DNA from: Fusibacillus kribbianus
Lineage (GTDB): Bacteria > Bacillota > Clostridia > Lachnospirales > Lachnospiraceae
Assembly: GCF_030053595.1 (NCBI RefSeq)
Contig: NZ_JASGBQ010000001.1
Span: 162,382-226,381, forward strand
Direction of reading: 5' to 3'
Length of the DNA stretch: 64,000 nt
In this document: positions 44,296 to 53,839 of the stretch, piece by piece
Numbering within the stretch: the first letter of the stretch is position 1
Layout of the letters: every line of letters starts with the position of its first letter
Notes under the pieces: generated by a model
Seen by the model: the letters and a program-made list of their open reading frames with translations, nothing else
Told to the model about the DNA's origin: nothing
The model's database searches: none
Program-made: the position numbers and the translations under genes

Positions 44296-44669
44296 CTGGC
44301 GGTCTGTTGCACGAAGTTTTTTTTAGCCTCAGCATCCGATCTGACATTTAATCCCCAAAGCTCAATAATCTTTGGAAGCACCTGATAAATACTGAACGTA
44401 TTAAAAGCATCCAGCCACTCTTCCGGTGTATCAGGAATATTCGGATCCGCATGCTTCGCCATAACATAGGCAATGTTTTCAAACATCTCCAGAGAGAACA
44501 AATCCAGGTTGCTCACCTCTTCGCTGTTGCTGTCAATCGCCTTCTCCAAAGAAGCCAGATCCTTGTAGATATCTCGTTGGAACTTCATCCTGTATATTCT
44601 CGGAATCGCAGCACTTGCTCTGAAAGGCACCTGCTTTCCGTCAATTTCGATATTCTTAATCATGCTCAT
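44292..44669 (-). CDS. Tail assembly chaperone, first part (GpG-like)
   Basis: 125 residues. KNIEIDGKQVPFRASAAIPRIYRMKFQRDIYKDL and MFENIAYVMAKHADPNIPDTPEEWLDAF are typical of small tail chaperones between the tail tube and tape measure. GAGAGGAC supports the ATG at 44669; upstream in-frame codons are rejected. It ends AEAKKNFVQQTAR; the AAA-AAA-AAC coding run near the end is the frameshift site. Confidence 0.85.
   Translation of the reverse strand: MSMIKNIEIDGKQVPFRASAAIPRIYRMKFQRDIYKDLASLEKAIDSNSEEVSNLDLFSLEMFENIAYVMAKHADPNIPDTPEEWLDAFNTFSIYQVLPKIIELWGLNVRSDAEAKKNFVQQTAR
44316..44324 (-). other. Probable programmed -1 frameshift site
   Basis: Minus strand: eight A then C (44316-44324), read as GCT AAA AAA AAC. 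The heptamer A AAA AAC is a classic -1 slip site. After the slip the reading continues CTT CGT GCA ACA ... CAG ATG ACA into the second chaperone frame without a stop. Confidence 0.75.
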
Positions 44670-44736
44670 AAAATAAGTCCTCTCTTTCCACATTAAGCAA
44701 AAGAGCCAGGACATTTCTGCCCCAGCTCACCACTTC

Positions 44737-45321
44737 TTATTCTGCATCTGTATTCACACCGGTAATAGTAGGCATATACACTGCCTTGTACCAATCGGCA
44801 TAAACGGTACTGTCTGTCTCATTACCAGTCTTGGCTTTAACCACACCACTTGCAAGCGGTGTCGCCTTGATGGTAAGAGTTTCTGTCTGTACCTCTCTGC
44901 TTTCTTCATTTGTCTTGCCCTCAATACCGGGTCTAGAAGCAGAACAGTTATAAAGCACATGACGGATGTGCTTCACATCTCCATCAAACTCGAAAAGAAG
45001 TGCAAATCTGTTCAATTCAGAATTCGCATCCTCAATCAGAACCTTGTTGTCATCCAAGGTCTCATTCAAAGCAGACACTCTGAAATCCTCCGGAATCATT
45101 GCAAGCTCCAAATCGCCATCATAACCCATGTTGTTATTGATGACATAATACGCAGTACCATCTGCATAGAAATTCTCCGGTTCTCCATTGGCATCCAGAG
45201 AAATCGAAACTGCACCGGGCAATGCCACAGGCTTATCGAAGGAAACCACACCCTCTTCATCCACCTTAAGCATTGCGTAGTGTGCATTCTTAAGATTATA
45301 TTTGACCTTATTCTTAGCCAT
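44737..45321 (-). CDS. Major tail (tube) protein
   Basis: 194 residues. It begins AKNKVKYNLKNAHYAMLKVDEEGVVSFDKPVALPGAVSISLDANGE and has GDLELAMIPEDFRV, LLFEFDGDVKHIRHVLYNCSASRPGIEGK and SREVQTETLTIKATPL, the usual features of phi13-type tube proteins. It forms the hexameric tail tube. It overlaps the previous gene by eight bases. Confidence 0.92.
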   Translation of the reverse strand: MAKNKVKYNLKNAHYAMLKVDEEGVVSFDKPVALPGAVSISLDANGEPENFYADGTAYYVINNNMGYDGDLELAMIPEDFRVSALNETLDDNKVLIEDANSELNRFALLFEFDGDVKHIRHVLYNCSASRPGIEGKTNEESREVQTETLTIKATPLASGVVKAKTGNETDSTVYADWYKAVYMPTITGVNTDAE

Positions 45322-45649
45322 TATTCAAACCCTCCATATCAAAACTGTACATGACCTCATAAAGCTTCTCGCTCTGGATCCATGTTTCCGACTTGTTATA
45401 AAAAATCTCGTGTCTGTCCAAGACATCCTCCAGTCTCGACTCCAAGGCAACATCCTTGAAATCGGTGTACATCTCAATCCTGACCTCATTCAATTTGAAA
45501 TACACCCTTCCATCAGCGGCGAAGTTATCACTACCAGGAATCAGATAACAAATGAATGGCGGTTCAGGACTTTCTCCCTCTGCAAAGTGGTCATATGCAA
45601 AAGGAATCTTTAACTCCTGCAACATCTCCACTAAGTTTTCTATTGTCAT
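45314..45649 (-). CDS. Tail terminator-like protein
   Basis: 111 residues, MTIENLVEMLQELKIPFAYDHFAEGESPEPPFICYLIPGSDNFAADGRVYF, a pattern of tail-completion proteins placed between the gp10 protein and the tail tube gene. It overlaps both neighbours by a few bases. Assigned mostly by position. Confidence 0.75.
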   Translation of the reverse strand: MTIENLVEMLQELKIPFAYDHFAEGESPEPPFICYLIPGSDNFAADGRVYFKLNEVRIEMYTDFKDVALESRLEDVLDRHEIFYNKSETWIQSEKLYEVMYSFDMEGLNNG

Positions 45650-46026
45650 TTCAATGCCGCCTCCACTTCTCTTACCAAAAGCTCAGCTGCAGCCTCTTCT
45701 GCGGTCGCGATATGCGGAAAGGCTCTCGTTCTGCCACCACCACGCTTGGCATGTCCAAATTCAAGCAGGTGAGCCAGCTGATATCTATTCTTGGAATGCA
45801 CTGTGACTTCCATCGCATTTGCATTTTCCTTTGTAGTCTTAACCGCCCAACTCTTTTTATATTTTCCTGTTCTTACAGGAGCTCCTGCCTGTACATCACT
45901 TTTGGCTTTATTGCCTGCTTTCTTCACAGCGGCCTTCATATCCTCTGTTGCAAGGTCAGCGTATTCCTGCAAACCTTCCATAATGACATGAGCCATCTGA
46001 TCCACTTTGCATCTATCCGTTGCCAT
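45646..46026 (-). CDS. HK97 gp10-family protein (head-tail joining)
   Basis: 126 residues with the typical KKAGNKAKSDVQAGAPVRTGKYKKSWAVKT and LAHLLEFGHAKRGGGRTRAFPHI segments of HK97 gp10-like neck proteins. Four-base overlap with the tail terminator-like gene. Confidence 0.9.
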   Translation of the reverse strand: MATDRCKVDQMAHVIMEGLQEYADLATEDMKAAVKKAGNKAKSDVQAGAPVRTGKYKKSWAVKTTKENANAMEVTVHSKNRYQLAHLLEFGHAKRGGGRTRAFPHIATAEEAAAELLVREVEAALK

Positions 46027-46028
46027 GC

Positions 46029-46370
46029 TTACCGCCTCACTTTCCTACAGCTGAATTTCAGACACTTTTTCCTGAAATTCATATGATCCACATTCGTGAT
46101 ATCATAAATCTCATCCTTAAAAATAACCCTGTGAGTAGTAGAACTAATCTCAGATGCCTTCTGACAGTATCTGATTGTTACCGTCATACCCACATCCTCA
46201 ACAATAGTTCCAGCCTCTTCCTTTTCCTTTGAGCTTGCCATACCCTCACCACCAATCGTGGCGTGACAAGTATAGAAATCTTCCCAACCGTTCTTATGAT
46301 TTCCGATAGAATCTGTAATCACAGTATTCTTCTGGAAGGTTACTTTTTCATTCATCAAAGACACATTCAA
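46029..46370 (-). CDS. Phage head closure / head-tail adaptor protein
   Basis: About 113 residues: NEKVTFQKNTVITDSIGNHKNGWEDFYTCHATIGGEG is typical of SPP1 gp16-type head closure proteins. The start is uncertain: TTG at 46370 has GGAGGG six bases upstream, ATG at 46385 overlaps the connector stop, and an internal ATG follows at 46358. Confidence 0.85.
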   Translation of the reverse strand: MNVSLMNEKVTFQKNTVITDSIGNHKNGWEDFYTCHATIGGEGMASSKEKEEAGTIVEDVGMTVTIRYCQKASEISSTTHRVIFKDEIYDITNVDHMNFRKKCLKFSCRKVRR

Positions 46371-46384
46371 AGCAATCCCTCCCA

Positions 46385-46660
46385 TCAAAATCCCGGAGTT
46401 CTAATTCCAAACAGCAACGCCCTAAGTCCAACAGTAAGTGCTCTATGGTCTGCATCCTCACGGTGTTCATACAGATAAGCCACCGCATACATAACCGCAA
46501 TCTTACTCACAGGCTGTTTTTCAAACTCTTCAAGGTCTGTAAACCTCGCTACATCCATACATATCTGCTGACTTTGTGCAATGATGCCTTCAAGCAGTAC
46601 ATCATCGTCATCGAAGTCCACCCTCAGATAATTCTTCATTTCTTCTAATGTCACTACCAT
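46385..46660 (-). CDS. Head-tail connector (gp6-like)
   Basis: 91 residues, VVTLEEMKNYLRVDFDDDDVLLEGIIAQSQQICMDVARF, the standard start of gp6-like connectors that dock on the portal. GAGGTGATGTG supports the ATG at 46660 over the GTG before it. Confidence 0.88.
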   Translation of the reverse strand: MVVTLEEMKNYLRVDFDDDDVLLEGIIAQSQQICMDVARFTDLEEFEKQPVSKIAVMYAVAYLYEHREDADHRALTVGLRALLFGIRTPGF

Positions 46661-46720
46661 CACATCACCTCATAAAATCAGGCGATGCCATTACAGCACC
46701 GCCCTTAGTCTCAGTTACTC

Positions 46721-47953
46721 TTAAGATGCAGATCCAGAAGAAGTACCGGCCTTCATCTGAAGAACCTTGATAGCCTCAGGAAGAATAAGCTTACCATCGA
46801 CTCTCTGAGTTCCCATGAATCCGACCTGACCGTTTGCTGCATAAAGCTCGGAAAGCTTCTTGAAGGTTCTGCCCTGACGATCAGCAATCCAGTAATACTT
46901 GAAATCACCGAATGCGATAGTCTTTGCTCCTGCAGCTGCAGTTGGCATAAATGCAGAAGTCTTCACAGGTCTGCCAAGGATAGTGTCAGGTGTACCAGCA
47001 ACTAAAGAAGGCTGCCATAAGTACTGACCGGTAGAATCCTTAAGCTTACGGATCTGCTTTACAGTTGCATCATTAAGTACCCAAACCGCATTCTTACGGT
47101 AAGGAGCCTTAAGACTGTAGAAGAGATCAATCACCTCATCAGCTGTAATTGCTGTTGCAGAAGCTGCAGTTACACCAACCTCAGCACCGTCCTTTGCAGC
47201 AAGAATACCAAGAGGCTTGCCTTTACCATCGCCATTGAAGAAGGACTCTTCCTCTCTTGCACCGATACGTCTTGCAAACTCCTTGGAAATATATGCTTCA
47301 AGGTCAAACACGCTATCAGCAAGAAGTTCCTCGGAAACCTTAATCATAGTTCCAAGCTTGTAAGCACCGATAGATACCTGGCTGAATGCATCATCAGATT
47401 CGGTGTAAGCACCTTCCTCATCAACCCAGCTTGCAGTACCCTTAGAAGCTACAACCGGAATCTTACGATCACCGCTGGAAGTCTTAATTACATGTGCAAG
47501 AGTACGGAATACGTTCTCTTCCTCAAGTGCTTCCACAAGTGTTCTCTCGAATTCATCAGGCACTAAATAACCACCCTCTGAATCGGTACCTTCCTGAAGT
47601 GCATTAAGCACAGAAGGCATAGGAGCCTTAACTCTCATCGCATTCCAGAACGAACCCTTGTACTCATCAGAAGCACGTCCTGTCTTTTCAGTTTCATCTT
47701 TACCCATCTTTGCACCCGGCTTTCCGGTAAGTGGAGTACTTGTAGCCTTAGAAAGCTCTGCATCAATCGCAGCCTGTCTCTCAAGTCTCTCGATTTCCTT
47801 ACCTAAATTCATAACATCCTGTTCCATCTTGTCGTAGGTTGCAGTGTCTTCCTCGGAGAGCATACCGTCTGCACCTCTCTTGGCATCAAGGAACTGCTTT
47901 GCAGCATCCCAAGCCTTTGCTCTTTTTTCTCTAAGCTCTAAAATCTTGCTCAT
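46721..47953 (-). CDS. Major capsid protein, HK97 family
   Basis: 410 residues. Residues 1-~75 are a charged coiled coil (MSKILELREKRAKAWDAAKQFLDAKRG, KEIERLERQAAIDAELSK), the scaffold-like delta domain removed by the protease. The rest has EGTDSEGGYLVPDEFERTLVEALEEENVFR, LADSVFDLEAYISKEFARRIGAREEESFFNGDGKGKPLGI and the end LYAANGQVGFMGTQRVDGKLILPEAIKVLQMKAG of HK97-fold capsids. Follows the protease gene by 40 bases. Confidence 0.96.
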   Translation of the reverse strand: MSKILELREKRAKAWDAAKQFLDAKRGADGMLSEEDTATYDKMEQDVMNLGKEIERLERQAAIDAELSKATSTPLTGKPGAKMGKDETEKTGRASDEYKGSFWNAMRVKAPMPSVLNALQEGTDSEGGYLVPDEFERTLVEALEEENVFRTLAHVIKTSSGDRKIPVVASKGTASWVDEEGAYTESDDAFSQVSIGAYKLGTMIKVSEELLADSVFDLEAYISKEFARRIGAREEESFFNGDGKGKPLGILAAKDGAEVGVTAASATAITADEVIDLFYSLKAPYRKNAVWVLNDATVKQIRKLKDSTGQYLWQPSLVAGTPDTILGRPVKTSAFMPTAAAGAKTIAFGDFKYYWIADRQGRTFKKLSELYAANGQVGFMGTQRVDGKLILPEAIKVLQMKAGTSSGSAS

Positions 47954-47993
47954 CTTGAAAATCCTCCATTTTCTGTACTAAAAAAGCCTGCTA

Positions 47994-48740
47994 TCAATGC
48001 GATAACAAGCTAAGTCTCTTCTCCAGCTGATCTACCGGAGTACGTTTCTCCACTGGCTTCTTAGGTGGAATCAGTTTGGAAAGCATGGAATTCATAACCG
48101 CCTGTCTGGAAAACATCACAGGAGCACTCATCTCATCACTAACTGCCATCCCCTCGCCAGCATCATCAGTTACATCACCCTGCCCGTCAGCGAACAGGAT
48201 TTTATCTGCAAAGCCAAGCTCCACTGCCTTCTTCGCATTGAACCAGCTCTCTGCATCCATGAGCTTTGAAATCTTGTCTCTTGCAAGACCTGTCTTGATC
48301 TCATAAGCATTCATAATGGATTCCTTCACTTCATCCAGCATCTTCACCGCTTTCTTCATTTCCTCAGAATCTCCGATTGCGATGGTCGCAGGATTGTGAA
48401 TCATCATCATTGCCACAGGACTCATCTCAACCGTTGTTCCGGCCATTGCGATAACAGAAGCAGCTGAAGCCGCAAGACCATCAATCTTGACTGTCACATC
48501 GTATGGATAATCCATCAGCATGTTGTAAATCTGAGCCGCAGCAAATACATCACCGCCGGGCGAATTGATCCAGACTGAAATCGGACCTTTACCCATGTTC
48601 AGCTCATCCTTGAAAGTCTTTGGAGTAACTTCATCCCCATACCAGGTTTCATCTGAAATCTCCCCATTCAAAAAGAGCGTTCTCATTTCAGAGCCGCTCT
48701 CATTCTGATTCTTTATCCAATTCCAAAATTTTCTCTTCAT
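47994..48740 (-). CDS. ClpP-like prohead protease
   Basis: 248 residues. Catalytic Ser is in GLAASAASVIAMAG near residue 92 and His in MMIHNPA near 117, on a ClpP fold (ISVWINSPGGDVFAAAQIYNML). Cleaves the capsid delta domain during head maturation. It overlaps the portal stop by one base. Confidence 0.93.
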   Translation of the reverse strand: MKRKFWNWIKNQNESGSEMRTLFLNGEISDETWYGDEVTPKTFKDELNMGKGPISVWINSPGGDVFAAAQIYNMLMDYPYDVTVKIDGLAASAASVIAMAGTTVEMSPVAMMMIHNPATIAIGDSEEMKKAVKMLDEVKESIMNAYEIKTGLARDKISKLMDAESWFNAKKAVELGFADKILFADGQGDVTDDAGEGMAVSDEMSAPVMFSRQAVMNSMLSKLIPPKKPVEKRTPVDQLEKRLSLLSH

Positions 48741-50065
48741 TAACTGTATCCTCTCTTTCTCTGCTCAGGTGGCTTATCCCTGCTCTGTCCGGTATCCTCC
48801 GGCTCTGAGGCAGTGGATTCAGATGCACCTGCAGCAAATATCCCCGCATCCTCCAGCTTTGTCATATTTCCATTGATGAGATACAAATCACCACCGGCCT
48901 CTTCCGGAATGCGGTCAAGATTTTCCAGCTCTCGGATATCATTTGCAGACATCCAGCCGTTCTGTCTTGCGGTCGCATAACCATTCATTCGGCTCTGGTA
49001 GTCACCCCTTAAAAGTCCGTCCACGTTGAACTTAAAGAAGTAAGTCTTTTTCTCTTCCGGCGTAAGAAGGGCTCTGACCATAGCTTGCTCCCATCTTGCC
49101 ACCCATGGATCCAAAGTATATTTCACAAATTCAAGTGACTGCTGCTCAATATTAGAAAAGCTCGACTTCTCCAAGTCACCGACCATGTGAGGCGGTACCC
49201 TAAAGATTCGAGCTATCTCATCAATCTGAAATTTTCTTGTTTCCAAAAACTGTGCTTCATTCGGGCTAATGGAAATTGGTGTATACTTCATACCTTCTTC
49301 CAACACCGCAACCTTATTGGCATTGACAGAGCCTCCAAAGGTTGACTGCCAGCTCTCACGCACTCTGGAAGGATCCTTAATAGTTCCCGGATGCTCCAGC
49401 ACACCAGACGGTGCAGCACCATTGGCAAAGAACTTCGCTCCATACTCTTCACAGGCAATCGCCATGCCAATGGCATTCTTTGCCATTGCTATAGGTGAAT
49501 ATCCAACCAAGCCATCAAATCCCAATCCCGGAATATGAAGAACATCGTGTGGCTGCAGTCTCACCGTAGCCCCCTTCAAAGTATGTGCATCATCCGTACT
49601 CATGTTGTACTCATAATAAAGCTGTCCATCCCCATCACGATTCACCGTCATCCTATCCGGCATCAGCGGATACAAAGCAATAATCTCGCCCCTCGCATTT
49701 CGGATAATCTGACTGTATGCATTTCCCCACAGGAGTAAATGCGTCATCAAAGTCTCACGAAACACAAACGAAGTCATTTCCGGATTTGGTTCATCATGGA
49801 GCAAAAAATAAAGCGGATGATCCACCGCCTTTTCTTTACCACCATCTGCTGTATATCTGTAAAACTGTAATGGAAGTCCGGCAACCGCCTCCGACAATAT
49901 CCTCACGCATGAGTACACCGCCGTCATCTGCATAGCCGTTCTTTCATTTACTCTTTTTCCCGAAGTGCTTCCACCCATAAAGAATGAATATGCACTACCG
50001 GAAGTTCTATCAGTGGGAGCATCCCTGCCCCGAAATATGCTGCTTATGCTATTGAATAATCCCAT
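48740..50065 (-). CDS. Portal protein, HK97 type
   Basis: 441 residues. Seen are RVNERTAMQMTAVYSCVRILSEAVAGLPLQFYR, HLLLWGNAYSQIIRN, DVLHIPGLGFDGLVGYSPI and IARIFRVPPHMVGDLEKSSFSNIEQQSLEFVKYTLDPW, typical of HK97/SPP1-like portals. It forms the dodecameric DNA gate at the head vertex. The end is Ser/Glu-rich. Confidence 0.96.
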   Translation of the reverse strand: MGLFNSISSIFRGRDAPTDRTSGSAYSFFMGGSTSGKRVNERTAMQMTAVYSCVRILSEAVAGLPLQFYRYTADGGKEKAVDHPLYFLLHDEPNPEMTSFVFRETLMTHLLLWGNAYSQIIRNARGEIIALYPLMPDRMTVNRDGDGQLYYEYNMSTDDAHTLKGATVRLQPHDVLHIPGLGFDGLVGYSPIAMAKNAIGMAIACEEYGAKFFANGAAPSGVLEHPGTIKDPSRVRESWQSTFGGSVNANKVAVLEEGMKYTPISISPNEAQFLETRKFQIDEIARIFRVPPHMVGDLEKSSFSNIEQQSLEFVKYTLDPWVARWEQAMVRALLTPEEKKTYFFKFNVDGLLRGDYQSRMNGYATARQNGWMSANDIRELENLDRIPEEAGGDLYLINGNMTKLEDAGIFAAGASESTASEPEDTGQSRDKPPEQRKRGYS

Positions 50066-50089
50066 ATCTCACTATCTCCTTATCTGATG

Positions 50090-51718
50090 TTAAAACACCA
50101 ATAATCCTCTCTCATCATAAACACTTCCCTGTGGCTCGCCCTGGTTTCTCAGGCATCTGTCCAGAGCCATAATGGAAGCAACAATTCCATCAATCTTCTC
50201 TTTTGACTTTGCCTTGGTAACCTTAATATTTTCCGCAGCATCCGTCTCAATCACCACATTTCCAGCCATCCATCGAAGTACCGGATGTCCTGCATGAACA
50301 ATCTGACCTTCCATCAGAAGTCTGTAGAACTCCTTGGTTGGCGTGCTCATACTTGCGAAGCCCTGTCCAAACGGCACCATTGTAAATCCGGCATCTTCCA
50401 GATTCTGAATCATATGAGTCGCATTCCATCTGTCCACTGCAATTTCCAGGATATGATACTTCTCAGCCAGATCACAGATAAATTTCTCAATGAAATCATA
50501 GTGAATCACATTCCCTTCTGTCGCCAACAGATCACCCTGCTTCTCCCACACATCATAAGGAACCGAATTCGACTTTACCCTCTGCGGAATGGTTTCCTCC
50601 GGCACCCAGAAGTACGGCACCAGAATATATTTCTCATCCGTATTTCTCGGTGGAAATATAAGAACCAGTGCAGTAATATCTCCTGTACTTGAAAGGTCAA
50701 GTCCTGCATAACAATCTCTTCCCTCCAACAATCTCATATCAATAGGCTCATTGCCCTTCATAAAGATTGCATCAGGTATCCAGGATGTTGTGGAGCTAAC
50801 CCACATGTTCATTCTCAGCCATTTGAAGGTTATCTCATCTGCCGGGTTCTGCTTTGCCTCACGGTAAGCATCCCTCAGTCTTTCAATATCAACCGTATAT
50901 CCAAGTGACGGATTTACCTTATACCAGTTTGCTTCATCTTCCCAGTCCTCATCATCCTTCAGTCCATAGACCACCGGATAAAATGTCGGATCCACGCGCC
51001 TACCTTCCAGAATATCAATAGCCTTCGTATGTAATTCAAACGCAATCGAATGTCTGTCATTACCTGCAGTAGTGATAATAAAATGAAGCGGATTCTGACG
51101 GGCATCAGAACTGTACTTGGTTAATACATCATATAACTGGCGATTCGGCTGTGTATGAATTTCATCGAACACAAGTCCCGAAATCGAAAATCCATGCTTA
51201 CTTCCAACCTCAGCTGAAAGCACCTGATAAAACCCCGCATTGCCATAATTGACAATTCTTTTTGTCGCAGACATCAGCTTACTTCTCTTCATCAGAGCAG
51301 GTGACATCTCAACCATCTGACGAGCAACATCAAATACAATGGATGCCTGCTGCCTGTCTGCAGCTGCACCATACACCTCAGCACTCGGCTCATTATCCGC
51401 GTACAATAAATAAAGAGCAATAGCTGCTGCCAGTTCGCTCTTGCCTACCTTCTTACATATTTCAACAAAAGCTGTACGGAACTGTCTGTTCCCATCATGC
51501 TTTACAATTCCAAAGATATCTCTTATTAACTGCTCCTGCCACGGTAACAACCAGAATCTCTTTCCCGCCCATTTACCCTTCGTATGACACAGATTCTCAA
51601 TGAAAGTAACTGCCCTGTCTGCTTTCGCCTTATCATAATGGGATGTAGGAAGCATAAATCTAGTCGGCTGATAGTTCTTCAGCTTTGGGTAATCCTTAGG
51701 CCTTGTTTCCTTTGCCAT
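50090..51718 (-). CDS. terL: Terminase large subunit
   Basis: 542 residues. ATPase: EICKKVGKSELAA near residue 90 as Walker A and GLVFDEIHTQ near 187 as Walker B. Nuclease: YAGLDLSSTGD near 343 and further acidic residues (EIAVDRWN, ~430; KEKIDGIVA, ~515). Motor and cutter of DNA packaging. It is adjacent to terS with a one-base overlap. Confidence 0.96.
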   Translation of the reverse strand: MAKETRPKDYPKLKNYQPTRFMLPTSHYDKAKADRAVTFIENLCHTKGKWAGKRFWLLPWQEQLIRDIFGIVKHDGNRQFRTAFVEICKKVGKSELAAAIALYLLYADNEPSAEVYGAAADRQQASIVFDVARQMVEMSPALMKRSKLMSATKRIVNYGNAGFYQVLSAEVGSKHGFSISGLVFDEIHTQPNRQLYDVLTKYSSDARQNPLHFIITTAGNDRHSIAFELHTKAIDILEGRRVDPTFYPVVYGLKDDEDWEDEANWYKVNPSLGYTVDIERLRDAYREAKQNPADEITFKWLRMNMWVSSTTSWIPDAIFMKGNEPIDMRLLEGRDCYAGLDLSSTGDITALVLIFPPRNTDEKYILVPYFWVPEETIPQRVKSNSVPYDVWEKQGDLLATEGNVIHYDFIEKFICDLAEKYHILEIAVDRWNATHMIQNLEDAGFTMVPFGQGFASMSTPTKEFYRLLMEGQIVHAGHPVLRWMAGNVVIETDAAENIKVTKAKSKEKIDGIVASIMALDRCLRNQGEPQGSVYDERGLLVF

Positions 51719-52188
51719 TAAGAATCACCCCCAAGTAAAGCCTCCATCTCATCTTCTGGCTCCTGCCCTTTACTATTACCTGCAATAATTCTGCTTCGTG
51801 AAGATGGCGTAAGACCAAACTCTGATGCCGCCTGCAACATCAGCTTCTGATTGGTATTTGCAATTCCAACCCAGGGTGTCTGCTGCTGATATCCTTTGTC
51901 AGTCTCAAAAGTAGATCCACCTGAGGTAATATGCTCCTGTGCTTCCTTCCATCTTGCATAAGACTGACAATATGCAGCAAACGCTGCAATATCCACTTCT
52001 GTAAGAATACCCATCTGATTCATTAGCACAGCCAAGCGTTCCCATTCCTTCTTTGCTTCCGGCATTAACCAGTCAGGACAAGCAGGTATTCCCTTTGCCG
52101 GAACCGGTTCTTTGCTATTCAGTTTTCTTTTACCCGGATTGCCTTCCAATTTCTTTACTGCCGTAGGCTTTGGCTTTCTTCCAGCCAT
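51718..52188 (-). CDS. terS: Terminase small subunit, P27 family
   Basis: 156 residues starting AGRKPKPTAVKKLEGNPGKRKLNSKEPVPAKGIPACPDWL, the P27-type signature, then LTEVDIAAFAAYCQSYARWKEAQE and the C-terminal EFGLTPSSRSRI. Binds the packaging site. GGAGGG fixes the start at 52188. Confidence 0.94.
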   Translation of the reverse strand: MAGRKPKPTAVKKLEGNPGKRKLNSKEPVPAKGIPACPDWLMPEAKKEWERLAVLMNQMGILTEVDIAAFAAYCQSYARWKEAQEHITSGGSTFETDKGYQQQTPWVGIANTNQKLMLQAASEFGLTPSSRSRIIAGNSKGQEPEDEMEALLGGDS

Positions 52189-52269
52189 CGGAATCCCTCC
52201 TTCCTCTTTTTTTTGCATAATAAAAGGACCATACATTTCTGCACGATCCCTATTACTAATTTTATGTAA

Positions 52270-53166
52270 TTACATCCAGCTTTTTGTTTCTTTACTCCAT
52301 GTATGCTCAAAGGAATTATCGTTATGAATTGAATCCACGATGGGCAGCAATAATTCTTTTAGTAGTTGCATAGTTTCTTCAAATTCTACTTTCACCAGTG
52401 CTTTCTTCTTTTTGATAAAGGCTCTCCATCTTCTCTGCCTTGTCTCATCCTTGGTAAAATCATCATCAAAAGCTGCAATATCATCAAAACCGGTCCCTCG
52501 ATGGGTAAAGGTCTCTACAATCGCATTCTTTAATTCCACACCATTAAGATTATATCTGTCAGCCAAAACATAGATATCATAGAAATCCTTATATCTACCA
52601 TTTGCAAGGCCCAGAGAAACAAAAGCCTCAAACTTTTCTGCTATGACGGAGTAAATAGAATAGGCATATACTTGCGGAACCTCCATATCCAGCAGAACCG
52701 GGAACTCCATTTTCACTCTTTCTGGATACACCACATCACCAAAACCAATATCTATTGATACCGGGACCTTGGTTCTATCCAGATATCCCATAATAGATAC
52801 ATTTACTCCGTGATACTCCTTGAATTCAGTTATATTGATAACCTCAAGCGTATTCAAATCAAATCTCAACGCATCATCGCACTCTATAGAAAAAATATCA
52901 TTAAATACTTTCTTCATTTCTTCAGCATCATTTGGAATACGCTGTGCCAAAAGATCAATATCCATTGTTGCACGAGCATACTCTCCATTAAATAATGCAT
53001 ACAAAAAAATACCGCCCTTTAGTGTAAATCTCTCCACATAATTTGAAACAGATAATCTATATATTGTTCTCTCCAAACCATATGTGACCAGCTTATCCTG
53101 CATAGTCTTTCCATCTTCTATCGCCTGTTTCTTTAATCTGTCCTTTACGGATATAGCGTTTGTCAT
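52270..53166 (-). CDS. abiEii: AbiEii nucleotidyltransferase toxin (type IV TA)
   Basis: 298 residues. AbiEii/AbiGii nucleotidyltransferase: the core LKGGIFLYALFNGEYARATMDIDLLAQRI near 47 is the GGxFL...D-xD motif, followed by FDLNTLEVINITEFKEYHGVNV, DIGFGDVVYP and ASPxAxKFEA-like VIAEKFEAFVSLG. ANGRYKDFYDIYVL is also conserved. Family toxins modify tRNA or nucleotides and cause growth arrest, giving phage abortive infection. The ATG overlaps the AbiEi stop by four bases. Confidence 0.9.
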   Translation of the reverse strand: MTNAISVKDRLKKQAIEDGKTMQDKLVTYGLERTIYRLSVSNYVERFTLKGGIFLYALFNGEYARATMDIDLLAQRIPNDAEEMKKVFNDIFSIECDDALRFDLNTLEVINITEFKEYHGVNVSIMGYLDRTKVPVSIDIGFGDVVYPERVKMEFPVLLDMEVPQVYAYSIYSVIAEKFEAFVSLGLANGRYKDFYDIYVLADRYNLNGVELKNAIVETFTHRGTGFDDIAAFDDDFTKDETRQRRWRAFIKKKKALVKVEFEETMQLLKELLLPIVDSIHNDNSFEHTWSKETKSWM

Positions 53167-53750
53167 ACCAGCACCTCCAGATACATTTTCATTACATCCC
53201 CACATTTGAGCATCTCGGCATATCTGATTAGCCTATTCAGATTACGGTCACTCCGATGCAGATAGGTTGTAAGAACTTCTTTCGTTTCTTCAATTCCGAT
53301 TTTTTCCCTGTAGAAAACGATATCAACAACAGTTTTCTCAATATCATATATACGAAATCTGTTATTTCCATCCTCTACGGTCTCGATACCAACATCAAAT
53401 CGGTCATCTGTAAAATAGCATACATTCAGTTCCGGCCAATCCGGTAGAGTTGATACCTTTGCTTTTCTCGGAATTGCTACATCAATGGCATCCGGGCGAT
53501 AAGTAGACAGATTATAATACACAGCTGCACTCAGCAGACAAACTACTCCGTCTGGTACAAATGCATAGGCATAGTAGAAATCCGATCCCTCACCATCAAA
53601 ATTTGCATTTTCATAATACTTTTTATTCAGTTTTATCAGGATCCCCTGGTCAACCATCTGATTGATTTTATAATAGGAAAACCCTTTATCTTTCAGCTCT
53701 TGAACTGAAAAAATCATTTGGTCATTGGAAATCTGTGCAGTCTTTGTCAT
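53163..53750 (-). CDS. abiEi: AbiEi antitoxin / autoregulator (type IV TA)
   Basis: 195 residues. The N-terminus is a winged helix (DQMIFSVQELKDKGFSYYKINQMVDQGILIKLNKKYY), followed by CLLSAAVYYNLST and IYDIEKTVVDIVFYREKIG of the AbiEi domain. It opposes AbiEii and represses its own promoter; an inverted repeat lies between promoter and gene. GAGGTGA supports the ATG at 53750. Confidence 0.88.
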   Translation of the reverse strand: MTKTAQISNDQMIFSVQELKDKGFSYYKINQMVDQGILIKLNKKYYENANFDGEGSDFYYAYAFVPDGVVCLLSAAVYYNLSTYRPDAIDVAIPRKAKVSTLPDWPELNVCYFTDDRFDVGIETVEDGNNRFRIYDIEKTVVDIVFYREKIGIEETKEVLTTYLHRSDRNLNRLIRYAEMLKCGDVMKMYLEVLV

Positions 53751-53804
53751 CTTTCTCACCTCAATTCCAGTATATCCAAATTCGTGATGATTATTTAAAT
53801 ATTT

Positions 53805-53829
53805 TTCGGCATTTTATCATTTTGCCGAA
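53805..53829. promoter_or_regulatory. Inverted repeat, probable AbiEi operator
   Basis: TTCGGCA (53805-53811) and TGCCGAA (53823-53829), 11 bases between, just downstream of the -10. AT-rich arms (TTAAAT / ATTTAA) extend the symmetry outside. Confidence 0.75.
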
Positions 53830-53839
53830 TTTCATTTAA

